33,564 nt of DNA from positions 1 through 33,564 of the forward strand of contig PLXW01000003.1 of NCBI GenBank assembly GCA_003151595.1, read 5' to 3'. Positions 16,574 to 24,011 of the stretch are shown piece after piece (within the stretch, counting starts at the first letter, position 1; every line of letters begins with the position of its first letter). The notes beneath the pieces are model-generated. The model was not told the origin of the DNA and did no database searches. It worked only from the letters and a program-made list of their open reading frames with translations. The stretch is from Myxococcales bacterium (lineage in GTDB: Bacteria; Myxococcota; Polyangia; Polyangiales; Polyangiaceae). The position numbers and the translations under genes were made by a program.

Positions 16574-16610
16574 GAGCCCGTCGCCGAAACGAAGTTTCGG
16601 GGACAGGCTC
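16574..16610. terminator. Nested hairpin just after the GH28 stop codon
   Basis: The inner stem CCGAAAC-GAA-GTTTCGG (16584-16600) is perfect over 7 bp and is bracketed by GAGCC (16574-16578) and GGCTC (16606-16610). It lies immediately downstream of the minus-strand GH28 gene and uses the same GAA/TTC loop style as the neighbouring inverted repeat. It is a likely transcript end or part of the same repeat element; there is no T-tract. Confidence 0.5.
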
Positions 16611-18791
16611 CTAGGGCGAGCCGGTCAGCAGCCCGACGTCGTCGGTCACGAGCTTCTGCCGCGCGTCGGTCGCGGCGACGCTCGACGTGCAGGCGTCGAA
16701 CGTGACCCCTTGCACGTGGCGCAAGTAGTACCCCCACGCGGGGAGGTCGCCGAACATGTTCGACTCCGGGTATTGGTTCGGCGTCGCCTCCGGAGGGCCA
16801 GCAGGAACGGTGGTGCGACCGCCGTCGAACGTGACGGCGACGCGCGTGAACGCCAGGTTCGTGATCGGATAGGTCACGCCGTTGTAAATGTGACCCGTGA
16901 CGAGCGCCCCTTGATGCGGCGAGTTCCCCCATGACGCCGTCGAGCCCGTGACGTCGGTGAACGAGACGCTGTCGACCGAGCCGAGCTTGGGAACGTCGCC
17001 GGTCGGAGCGGTGGTGTTCTGCTGCGCGAGGTAGACGAAGAAGGCGCCCCCCGTGTTCGCGAACTCGATGCGCGAAAATGCGACGTGGCTCATGTCCGAG
17101 CCCTGGCGCGATTCGACGGCCATCGCCGCGTATTGAACGTCCTTGACGTAGCTGTCTTCGATGGTGATGCCGGTGAGCGCGCCGTACGTCGCAGTTCCGA
17201 ACTTGATCCCGTTCGACCCGCCGCTCGTCCCCGAGCCGCCGAACAGCGAGTTCTTCACGGTCAGCGTGTCGATGCCGCGACGCACGCCGCTCTTCAGGCA
17301 CATCGCGTCGTCACCGCTTCGCACGGCCACGTCGTCGACCGTCACGTCGTGGCCGTCGACGATGTCGATACCGTCGTGCGTGATGCCGTCGCTCGAGACG
17401 CCCACGTTCGTGATGAGCGCGTCGTCGGTCTCCATCAGGACGAGGCTCCACACCGCGCTCTTTCGCAAGAACACGTTCTGTACGGTGACGTGATCTGACT
17501 TCACCGCCCAGAGGATCATCGGGCGCGTCCCCTCCACGCCCGAGAACGAGTCCCCCTGACCGTCGAGCATCCCCCCGCCGTCGATCGTCACCTCGGTCGC
17601 GTCGGGCACGTAGAGGAGCGCGCGCTGGCAGTTCAGGAGCTGCGTATTGCCCGTGTCGGGGGTTTGCGTCGGATAGTCCGCGGCGTTCTTGCTGCCGAGG
17701 AGGGTCGCCGAGGAGTCGACGAAGAAGGTCATCTTGCTCTTGAGCGTCAACGTGCCGCTCAGGAACGTCCCCCCCTCGAGCACGACCGAGCCGCCGGTTC
17801 CGGCGGCCGCATCGATCGCTTTCTGGATCGCGACCTGGTCCGAGGTCGTGCCGTCGCCGACCGCGCCGTAGGTCTTCGCGTCGAACACGGGCGCGGGGGG
17901 CGCTCCGATGAACACGGCTTCGGTGTAGACCTTGACGTTGTCGACGAGCAGCGTCCCGGCGCCGGTGCCGTCGAGATAATAGGTGAGCTTTTCTATCGCG
18001 CTCGACGGGGTTCGCAACGCCTGCGCGACCGCGGCGCGGACTCCGTCCACGTAGACATCGAACTTCGCGGTGTCCGTGTCGACCACGACGCGCACGCGGT
18101 ACCACTCGTTCGCGACGAAGGTTTGAATCGTCGTGACCGTGCCACCGACGTTCGCCTGGATGTTCCCGTTCAGAAAGGAGATCGAGGCCACGGCGTTCCC
18201 CGCCGCATCGTAGACGTAGGGAATCGCCTTGAAGCCGGCGGTCTCGCGCGCGAGCACCTTCGCTTCGAAGACGACGCGACCGTGCTGCGCGGGAAAGGTC
18301 ACCGAGAGCGCCGACTCGCCGGCCGATGCGGGCTTGGTGATCGTGACGCTCTTGTCGGCGGCGAAGGGGGTCTCGACGACGGCGACCGAGCCACCGTTCG
18401 TCGCTTCCGTGGTCCAGGGAGCGGGGGGGCTCACGCCGGTCGTCATCGCGTTGAAGGTCTCGTGAAGGACGAACGTTCCGGTGGTTTTGCCACCGTCCGC
18501 GCCGGTCGGCGATCCGCCTTCGTCTGCGGGCCCACCGCCTTCGTCCGCGGCCGCACCCCCTTCCTCTGCGGCCCCACCGCCTTCGTCCGCGGCTCCGCCG
18601 CCGCCCCCGTCGGGACCCGCGCCGGCCGATCCGCCGTCGAGGGGGGGCGGCCCGGACGCGGCGGACGACGGCAGCGACGAAGACCCGCAGGCCATCATCG
18701 CCACCGCGGCGAAGAGCGATGCGAGCAGGACGTACGGAGGCCTGGCGGCGGCGCCGCGACGACTGCGTCCGAGAGCTGCGTCGATTCGCAT
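16611..18791 (-). CDS. Secreted GH28-type right-handed beta-helix enzyme (pectin/polygalacturonase-like) lipoprotein
   Basis: A 726-residue lipoprotein: signal peptide with lipobox VAMMAC (Cys35), then a low-complexity linker (about 45-110) of repeated GGGxADEGG units. A jelly-roll carbohydrate-binding-like domain spans about 115-300 (FVLHETFNAM ... LVDNVKVY). The right-handed beta-helix (about 310-726) opens with VFDAKTYGAVGDG, the Pectate_lyase_3/GH28 start. Catalytic-type residues are in HDGIDIVDG and SGDDAMCLKS (the Asp pair), with SNGIKFGT where classical GH28 has the GHG motif. The RIK motif is not obvious, so it belongs to a divergent GH28-like group and the substrate is uncertain. ATG 18791 is chosen for the signal peptide. 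It converges on the GH13 gene across an inverted repeat. Confidence 0.82.
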   Translation of the reverse strand: MRIDAALGRSRRGAAARPPYVLLASLFAAVAMMACGSSSLPSSAASGPPPLDGGSAGAGPDGGGGGAADEGGGAAEEGGAAADEGGGPADEGGSPTGADGGKTTGTFVLHETFNAMTTGVSPPAPWTTEATNGGSVAVVETPFAADKSVTITKPASAGESALSVTFPAQHGRVVFEAKVLARETAGFKAIPYVYDAAGNAVASISFLNGNIQANVGGTVTTIQTFVANEWYRVRVVVDTDTAKFDVYVDGVRAAVAQALRTPSSAIEKLTYYLDGTGAGTLLVDNVKVYTEAVFIGAPPAPVFDAKTYGAVGDGTTSDQVAIQKAIDAAAGTGGSVVLEGGTFLSGTLTLKSKMTFFVDSSATLLGSKNAADYPTQTPDTGNTQLLNCQRALLYVPDATEVTIDGGGMLDGQGDSFSGVEGTRPMILWAVKSDHVTVQNVFLRKSAVWSLVLMETDDALITNVGVSSDGITHDGIDIVDGHDVTVDDVAVRSGDDAMCLKSGVRRGIDTLTVKNSLFGGSGTSGGSNGIKFGTATYGALTGITIEDSYVKDVQYAAMAVESRQGSDMSHVAFSRIEFANTGGAFFVYLAQQNTTAPTGDVPKLGSVDSVSFTDVTGSTASWGNSPHQGALVTGHIYNGVTYPITNLAFTRVAVTFDGGRTTVPAGPPEATPNQYPESNMFGDLPAWGYYLRHVQGVTFDACTSSVAATDARQKLVTDDVGLLTGSP

Positions 18792-18911
18792 GGAACGCCT
18801 TAACACGCGTCCGCGCGAGAGGCTTTCGCGTGGCCGTCAGAATGTTCGTCGGAAGCGTCATCCTGCTCTGGGGAGGGGGACGACATCGTCTGTCCGGGAT
18901 CGTTGGTCTAA

Positions 18912-18926
18912 CCTCCGCGCCGGAGG
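18912..18926 (+). promoter_or_regulatory. Hairpin sequestering the ribosome-binding site of the DNA-repair gene
   Basis: CCTCCG-CGC-CGGAGG is a perfect 6-bp stem whose 3' arm is the Shine-Dalgarno CGGAGG, 5 nt before the ATG at 18932. Folding would block initiation. The layout matches the hairpin before the flavodoxin gene at 8542-8558. Confidence 0.55.
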
Positions 18927-18931
18927 CACGC

Positions 18932-19600
18932 ATGGACGCACACGAAGTCATGACCGAGCTCGAATCGCTCGGCAGCGAGCAGACCCGCAAGACCTGGTGT
19001 CGCCACGGCGCCGCGGAGCCCATGTTCGGCGTGAAGTTCGGCGACATGGCCAAGCTTCAGAAGAAGATCCGCGTCGACCACGCGCTCGCCAAGCAGCTCT
19101 GGAAGACCGGCAACCACGACGCGCGCCTCCTCGCCTGCCAGGTGGCCGACCCCGCAAAGGTCACCGAAGCCGAGCTGAAGACCTGGGCCAGGGAGGTCAA
19201 GGACTCGAGCACCGCCGATGCGCTCGCGTCCTTCGCCAGCCAGACCCCGCTCGCCGCCAGGACCCGCGACGCCTGGCTCGCCGATCCCAAGCTGCAACGG
19301 GCGGGCTGGTCCCTCGTCGGTCACTGCGCCAGGAACGGCGCGCCGCTCGACGAGCGCACCGCCCTCGCGTACGTGAAGCGCCTCGAAGCCGAGATTCACG
19401 AGGCCGAGAACTGGACGCGACGGACCATGATGTACACGCTCATCGGCCTCGGCGGGCAGAGCGCCACGCTACGCAAGGCGGCAGAGGCCGCGGCCCGCGC
19501 GATCGGCCCCGTCGCGTTCGACGCAGGCAACACCGCCTGCGAGTTTCCTCAACCGCTCCCGTACATCGCGAAGATCTGGGCGAGGAAGAAGAAGGCGTAG
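18932..19600 (+). CDS. DNA alkylation repair protein (AlkD/COG4912-like)
   Basis: A 222-residue all-helical protein. FGVKFGDMAKLQKKI, the ALAKQLWKTGNHDARLLA repeat and the central ENWTRRTMMYTLIGLGG match the HEAT-like repeat family of DNA alkylation repair enzymes (AlkC/AlkD group), which flip or excise alkylated bases. Length is normal for the family. The C-terminal part (GNTACEFPQPLPYI) fits the variant group annotated as 'DNA alkylation repair protein', in which glycosylase activity has not always been shown. The ATG at 18932 follows GGAGG, which is held in a hairpin. It diverges from the GH28 gene with 140 nt between starts. Longer upstream frames lack a signal and were rejected. Confidence 0.85.
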   Translation: MDAHEVMTELESLGSEQTRKTWCRHGAAEPMFGVKFGDMAKLQKKIRVDHALAKQLWKTGNHDARLLACQVADPAKVTEAELKTWAREVKDSSTADALASFASQTPLAARTRDAWLADPKLQRAGWSLVGHCARNGAPLDERTALAYVKRLEAEIHEAENWTRRTMMYTLIGLGGQSATLRKAAEAAARAIGPVAFDAGNTACEFPQPLPYIAKIWARKKKA

Positions 19601-19628
19601 ACGAGCGTCTCCGCCTCTCCCTTCCGCC

Positions 19629-19844
19629 ATGCCCTCCCTCCCCACCGCCACAGGCCACCGACTCCACTACCTCGACGTCGGCCGCGGCCCGCCGTGCGTC
19701 CTCCTTCACGGCTTCGGCATGCAGGCGGCCCACTTCCTCTCCTCGGCGCGTGGAACGTCCTCAGCCGCGAGCTCGAGTCGTGCGGAGGCGCCGCGGAGGT
19801 TCACGCGTGCGCTGGGGGCGTTTCTCCGGGATTCGTTGGCGTGA
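19629..19844 (+). pseudogene. Alpha/beta-hydrolase relic with internal deletion
   Basis: The first ~37 codons (HRLHYLDVGRGPPCVLLHGFGMQAAHFL) are the start of an alpha/beta hydrolase, including the oxyanion-hole HGFG motif. The last ~17 codons (APRRFTRALGAFLRDSLA, stop) resemble the C-terminus of the same family. The middle ~200 residues, including the nucleophile Ser, Asp and His, are missing. The frame happens to stay open, giving 71 residues that cannot be an active hydrolase. It starts 28 nt after the DNA-repair gene. Confidence 0.65.
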
Positions 19845-19866
19845 GCGCGCAGCCCGGGCGCTCGAA

Positions 19867-19901
19867 GTGCGCGTGGGTTCTCGGCCGGCGGCGTCGTGAA
19901 G
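19867..19901 (+). repeat. Dispersed repeat, copy 2 (pair with 10131-10167)
   Basis: A 35-bp segment starting GTGCGCGTGGGTTCTCGGCC and ending GGCGTCGTGAAG, identical to 10131-10167 except for a 2-bp deletion. It lies between the alpha/beta-hydrolase relic and the 3' end of the lipoprotein gene at 19911. Confidence 0.6.
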
Positions 19902-19910
19902 CGCGCGACC

Positions 19911-21944
19911 TCACGGAATCACGCACACCCCCCCGTCACAAACCGACGTGACCTGCCCCCCCGGCGCGAGGAACGCGTGGATCTGCTGCTGCGCCAACGC
20001 GCTCTGCCAGACGGCGTCGTGCGCGCCGTTGTCGTTCGGAAGAGCCGTGTCCGTGAGCGGCGCGGTGATCGACGGCTTCGAGTCGTACTGCGTGTAGGCC
20101 GACGCGAGCGGCGCTTGCCCGGTCACGAGACCAGGCACCGGCACGCCGAGGTCGAGCGCGGGAATACCCATCGTGCGCGCGAGCAGGCGCGTCGACACGT
20201 TCGTGACCTGCGCGTCGCTGATCGACTCCTGAAGGAGGATCTGTTTGACGGGCGTGCCGGGGAGCGGGTGGGTGAGGAGGTGCGGCGCGAACGTCGCCGA
20301 GTCCGAGTAGTCCCACTCCGACTGCGAAGCGGCGAGCGCGACTTGCCGGTCCACCGCGTCGTGGAGATTGACGTACAGGAGCAGGAAGAAGTCGTTGAAG
20401 TCGGTTGACCGCGGGATCAGGAGCGACCACACGGAGCCGGCCACGTTGAGGGTGCCGCGAACGATGTCCGGCTGTAGCGCCATGAACGTCGTCCCCTGGA
20501 TGCCGCCGAGCGAGACGCCGAAGTAGTAGAGCGTCGACGCGTCCGTGATGGGGTGACCGTTCACCTGGAACACGGGATCGTTCTTCATCGTGTTCATGAA
20601 CGTCCGCGTCATCACCTGGGCGTTGACGTGCGCCTGCTGCAGGCGGTCCGTGATGATGTAGACGCTGTTCAGGTCCGCACCGAGCGCGTTCGGAAGATTG
20701 GCGTAGTCGTTCGACGACAGGCCGAGCCAGTCGGTGCCGATGAGAACGAAGCACCACTGGTTGGCGAGCGACGTGAGCGTCGTGTTGCTCATCGTCCCTT
20801 TTGCGGTGCCGAAGAGGCCGTGCCCGAAGACCAGGACCGGGAGCGGGGCAGTCGCCGTCAGGGCGCACACCGGGACGTTGACCGTGACGTTGGCCGTCGT
20901 CGTGCCGTTCACCGCGGGGGCTCCGGCGTCGTCGAAATTCATCTCGGACGCGGGGCCGCCGTCGGCGAGGAACAGCGGGACGTCGACCGTCGCGCTCACC
21001 TGCGCGAGGAGGTTCGGATCGGTCGTCGCGGGACCGCCGTCGACGATCGCGTAGGAGAGCGCGCCGGCGTCCACCATCGCGAGGGCGGTGTCGCGCATGG
21101 CGGTGAGATGCGAGGTGGCCGTCGCGTCGGAGGCGATGACGACGTCCCACGCGAGCGTCAGCCCGCTGCGGTTCACGCCCGCGTTCGTGAGGACCGTGAA
21201 GATTTTGTCGTAGCTCGCCGCGAGCGGCGCCAGCGTGCTCGAGAGCGTGGTCCCGTCGCGCAGCGCGCGAAACGGGGCCGGAACGAGCGGTGCCCCGCTG
21301 GCGTCGTTCAGACCGACGAGCGCGATGACGTAGCGGTGCCCCGGCGTGAGCCGCTGGAGCGGGCGCACGAGCAACCCGGCGCGCCCGTTGCCGATGTCGT
21401 CCTCGTCGACCTCGGCGAAGGCGACGACCCGCTCACCGGTCGCCTCGTCGATGACCTGCACGGGGCCGGTCGGCGTGAGCGACGCGCTCGGGTCGACCCA
21501 GTTGCCGAGGCCGGTGCCGGAGACGCCGTTGGCGAAGTAGACGACGAACGGCGTCGCCGGCGAGAAGCCGTCCTTCTGGTTCAATCGCGCGGTCGTGATG
21601 GGGATGCCGTTCGTCTGCACCGGCATCAGTCCTGGGCCGATGGCGACGCGGAAACCGGTCGCGCTCGTCGGATCCGACTGCTCGAAGAAGCTCGATGGGA
21701 ACGGGGTGAGACAGTCGTCGCCGATGATCGGGTTGCACCCGGGCGCGGTCGCCGGGGGAGCATCGCCTGCGTCGCTGACGATCGGCGGGGCGGCGTCGTT
21801 CGTGACGCCTGCGTCGCTCACGATCGGCGCGGCGGCGTCGTTCGCGCCGGGCGAAGCGCTGCTCGTGCCGCATCCGGTATTGAAAAGACCAGTAGTGAAG
21901 AGACCAATGGCGAAGAGACCTGCACTGACGGCGGCGCGATTCAT
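19911..21944 (-). CDS. Alpha/beta-hydrolase-fold lipoprotein (lipase/esterase-like)
   Basis: A 677-residue predicted surface lipoprotein: signal peptide with lipobox LFNTGC, then an Ala/Asp-rich linker containing a duplicated 14-residue unit (PIVSDAG repeats). Residues about 70-270 form an Ig/SbsA-like region (PLQRLTPGHRYVIALVGL). The hydrolase part has PVLVFGHGLFG (oxyanion region, near 375) and the nucleophile elbow GVSLGG with Ser478. A His near the C-terminus (NDNGAHDAVW) is the likely catalytic His. This layout resembles secreted bacterial lipases with an N-terminal extension. ATG 21944 has GGAAGAG upstream. Substrate unknown; an ester hydrolase role is inferred from the fold. Confidence 0.75.
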   Translation of the reverse strand: MNRAAVSAGLFAIGLFTTGLFNTGCGTSSASPGANDAAAPIVSDAGVTNDAAPPIVSDAGDAPPATAPGCNPIIGDDCLTPFPSSFFEQSDPTSATGFRVAIGPGLMPVQTNGIPITTARLNQKDGFSPATPFVVYFANGVSGTGLGNWVDPSASLTPTGPVQVIDEATGERVVAFAEVDEDDIGNGRAGLLVRPLQRLTPGHRYVIALVGLNDASGAPLVPAPFRALRDGTTLSSTLAPLAASYDKIFTVLTNAGVNRSGLTLAWDVVIASDATATSHLTAMRDTALAMVDAGALSYAIVDGGPATTDPNLLAQVSATVDVPLFLADGGPASEMNFDDAGAPAVNGTTTANVTVNVPVCALTATAPLPVLVFGHGLFGTAKGTMSNTTLTSLANQWCFVLIGTDWLGLSSNDYANLPNALGADLNSVYIITDRLQQAHVNAQVMTRTFMNTMKNDPVFQVNGHPITDASTLYYFGVSLGGIQGTTFMALQPDIVRGTLNVAGSVWSLLIPRSTDFNDFFLLLYVNLHDAVDRQVALAASQSEWDYSDSATFAPHLLTHPLPGTPVKQILLQESISDAQVTNVSTRLLARTMGIPALDLGVPVPGLVTGQAPLASAYTQYDSKPSITAPLTDTALPNDNGAHDAVWQSALAQQQIHAFLAPGGQVTSVCDGGVCVIP
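21766..21849. repeat. Two tandem copies of a 42-bp unit inside the lipoprotein linker
   Basis: Two near-identical 42-bp units, each beginning CCTGCGTCGCT, start at 21766 and 21808. They encode the repeated PIVSDAG linker of the minus-strand lipoprotein. A shorter degenerate repeat (about 15 bp, with GAAGAGACC or GAAAAGACC) lies at about 21880-21920 in the signal-peptide codons. Confidence 0.65.
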
Positions 21945-22137
21945 GGGCGCGCACTCTTCCATGTCGGTGACCGAAGACCAGCGTCTTCGTGTCGTCACCG
22001 GCGAATCACCACTTCATCTTTCCGCAAGGCCGCAAGGACGCAGGCACTCGCCGTGGCGTTCGTAGGATGCGTGGCAGTACGCTTCGAGCCGCGGTTGGCC
22101 CCCCTCGGAGTGCCCACGCGGAACCCTGGAGCTCGAG

Positions 22138-22725
22138 ATGCCTCCTCATGAACGAATGTTTCATCACGAACACGCGCACGTCCTCGACGACGCGGATCGC
22201 CAGCGGTGGCTGCCGTCCGCCGATGTCATTCGAGACCTCGGGCTCCGAGCAGGAATGCGCGTCGCCGATATCGGCGCCGGGACCGGCTACTTCGCGCTAC
22301 CGATCGCCCGCGCCGTCGGCCCCTCGGGCATCGTCTTCGCCGTGGACCTTCAGCTCGAGATGCTCGAGAAGCTTCGCGCGAGGCTCGAGCCGTCGCTCCC
22401 GATCACGCTCGTGAACGGCGATGCTGCTCGGACGACGCTCGACGAGGGGAGCGTCGACCTCGCGTTCATGGCGAACGTTTGGCATGAGGTCGACGACCGC
22501 GCCGTCGCTCTCGCCGAGCTTGCGCGGATCATCAAACCGGGAGGGCGCGTAGCCATCCTGGATTGGCGCACCGACGTCGAGCCGGCACCCGGGCCTCCGC
22601 TCGCGCACCGTATTCCCGCAGTCGAGACCGAGCGGGCTCTCGCCGAAGCGGGATGGCAAGTCACGCGACCAACTCGACTCGTGGGCCCCTACGAATACCT
22701 CGTCCTCGGCGGAGCACGCGCATGA
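22138..22725 (+). CDS. Class I SAM-dependent methyltransferase (cytoplasmic)
   Basis: A 195-residue Rossmann-fold methyltransferase. Motif I is VADIGAGTGYFALPIA (residues about 42-57), the acidic residue after strand 2 is in AVDLQLEML, motif II is DEGSVDLAFMANVWHEV, and motif III is IIKPGGRVAILDW. This is the UbiE/'methyltransferase domain' pattern without recognisable substrate motifs. There are no conserved Cys pairs of the ArsM type, so arsenite methylation is not supported. The ATG at 22138 has GGAG 6 nt upstream. Its stop overlaps the next methyltransferase start by 4 nt (ATGA), so the two are coupled and probably arose by duplication. N-terminal His residues (MFHHEHAH) are notable but unexplained. 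Confidence 0.85.
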   Translation: MPPHERMFHHEHAHVLDDADRQRWLPSADVIRDLGLRAGMRVADIGAGTGYFALPIARAVGPSGIVFAVDLQLEMLEKLRARLEPSLPITLVNGDAARTTLDEGSVDLAFMANVWHEVDDRAVALAELARIIKPGGRVAILDWRTDVEPAPGPPLAHRIPAVETERALAEAGWQVTRPTRLVGPYEYLVLGGARA

Positions 22726-23384
22726 GAGCGCTGCTCGTCCTTGCGTGCGCGACCATGGCCGCTTGCTCTTCCCGCTCGACGCCTCCGCCGACCGAACCCG
22801 CGCCTTATGTCCACCGCTTCGATCACGCGGACGCCTGGGCAAAGGAGTTCGACGATCCCACGCGCGATGAGTGGCAGAAGCCGGAGAAGGTGATCGCGGC
22901 GATGCAGATCGCGCCCGGAATGATCGTCGCCGATGTCGGCGCTGGGACAGGCTACTTCGAGCCGTACTTGTCCCGAGCCGTCGGTGCGACCGGGAAGATC
23001 CTCGCGCTCGACGTCGAGCCGGACATGGTGCGCCACCTGGACGAACGCGTCGCGCACGAAGGGCTGGCGAACGTGAGCGCGCGTCTCGTCGCGTCGGACG
23101 ATCCGAGGCTGGTGCCGGGCTCCGTCGATCGCGTGCTCATCGTCGACACGTGGCATCACATCGCGAATCGCAGCGGCTATTCCGCTCGCCTGCGCGCCGC
23201 GCTCAAGCCGGGTGGCGAGGTCGTGGTCGTCGACTTCCGGCTCGAGGCGCATCACGGGCCGCCGCCCGCACACCGTATTGCGCCTGACGAGGTCGCGCGC
23301 GAGCTCGCGACCGGAGGGCTCGACGCGCACGTCGTCGAAGCCGGGCTCCCTGAGCAGTACGTCGTCGTCGGTTCCCTCCGCTGA
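22722..23384 (+). CDS. SAM methyltransferase with lipoprotein signal peptide
   Basis: A 220-residue protein beginning MRALLVLACATMAAC-SS, a short, clear lipoprotein signal (Cys15), followed by a Pro/Thr linker and a class I methyltransferase domain. Motif I is VADVGAGTGYFEPYLSRA (about 69-86), then ALDVEPDMVRHL, DRVLIVDTWHH and LKPGGEVVVVDFRLE. It is a paralogue of the preceding gene and shares its 'ADxGAGTGYF' core and the ending 'PPAHRI...EQYVVVG'. A SAM enzyme outside the cytoplasm is puzzling, because SAM is not known to be available there. Similar signal-bearing 'predicted methyltransferases' exist in other bacteria. The protein may be periplasmic with another role, or the signal may not be processed. 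The ATGA overlap with the upstream stop supports this start. Confidence 0.82.
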   Translation: MRALLVLACATMAACSSRSTPPPTEPAPYVHRFDHADAWAKEFDDPTRDEWQKPEKVIAAMQIAPGMIVADVGAGTGYFEPYLSRAVGATGKILALDVEPDMVRHLDERVAHEGLANVSARLVASDDPRLVPGSVDRVLIVDTWHHIANRSGYSARLRAALKPGGEVVVVDFRLEAHHGPPPAHRIAPDEVARELATGGLDAHVVEAGLPEQYVVVGSLR

Positions 23385-23392
23385 AACCGACG

Positions 23393-23827
23393 TCAGGCGG
23401 TCTTCGCTGCTGGCGTCACGACCAGCACTGGCCGCTTCGCGTGATGGAGGACCGCCTGCGTGACGGAGCCGAGCACGAGCTGCGCGAGCACGCCCCGCCC
23501 GTGTCCTCCCACGACGATGAGATCGCGGGCGAGCGACTCGCGCGCGATCTCCTGGCCGGGCAGACCTTCGGTCGTCTTCGCTTCGCACGGAACGCACGCC
23601 GTCTCGGCGATGGCCTTCGCTCGCGAAAGAACGTCGTCGGCTGAGCGCTGGAGGTCTCGCATCGCGCGATCGACGTCGAACGCCGCATCGCCGGCGAATC
23701 GGGTCACGTCGATGACATGGAGAAACGTGACCCGGCTTCCTAGCTCCTTGGCGAGGCGAACCCCTTCGGCGACCGCTGCGTTGGAGCAGTCGCTGCCGTC
23801 CGTCGCGACCAGGATGCGCGGGTACAC
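23393..23827 (-). CDS. Universal stress protein (ATP-binding type)
   Basis: A 144-residue UspA-family protein: starts YPRILVATDGSDCSNAAVAEGVRLA and ends with the nucleotide-binding signature GGHGRGVLAQLVLGSVTQAVLHHAKRPVLVV (G-x2-G-x9-G-S). The ATP-binding subgroup is therefore likely; such proteins respond to redox, metal or energy stress. Start: a GTG at 23827 with GAGAGG 5 nt upstream gives the usual family length and N-terminus. An in-frame ATG at 23854 would add nine residues. The gene converges on the methyltransferase pair (8 nt between stops). Upstream lie a 12-bp palindrome (23932-23943) and the CBS-domain relic, a common companion of Usp genes. Confidence 0.88.
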   Translation of the reverse strand: MYPRILVATDGSDCSNAAVAEGVRLAKELGSRVTFLHVIDVTRFAGDAAFDVDRAMRDLQRSADDVLSRAKAIAETACVPCEAKTTEGLPGQEIARESLARDLIVVGGHGRGVLAQLVLGSVTQAVLHHAKRPVLVVTPAAKTA

Positions 23828-23931
23828 GGTGACCTCTCGAGCCGAAGGCTGCATCGCACGTGCCCGCCGACCTGCCCTGCAACCCACCGTCCCCCTAAGC
23901 TCGGAACGCGCACGAGTTGCGTGCGACGCAC

Positions 23932-23943
23932 GTTGTGCACAAC
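23932..23943. promoter_or_regulatory. Perfect palindrome GTTGTGCACAAC upstream of the stress protein
   Basis: A 12-bp perfect palindrome forms the right part of a larger inverted structure, 23914-23945 (GAGTTG ... CAACTC around CGTGC-GAC-GCACG). It lies about 105 bp upstream of the universal stress protein start and about 70 bp upstream of the CBS relic on the other strand. A dimeric regulator site is plausible; the regulator is unknown. Confidence 0.4.
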
Positions 23944-24011
23944 TCCGGGTCCTCAGCCCCTCCCACCCTCGCGGATTACGCGACGGTATCCGCCTTGCTT
24001 CGTTGACTCGA

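Noticed and set aside
18500..18620. Possible minisatellite or CRISPR-like array
   Set aside because: The repeats are short degenerate codon repeats for a GGG-x-ADEGG linker in the GH28 lipoprotein, without spacers of constant length.
20553..22151. Plus-strand 532-codon frame opposite the alpha/beta-hydrolase lipoprotein
   Set aside because: Antisense shadow caused by high GC. The minus strand has a lipobox and the GVSLGG elbow.
22138..22725. Arsenite methyltransferase (ArsM) because arsDA lies nearby
   Set aside because: The conserved As-binding cysteines of ArsM are absent; only a generic class I methyltransferase is supported.
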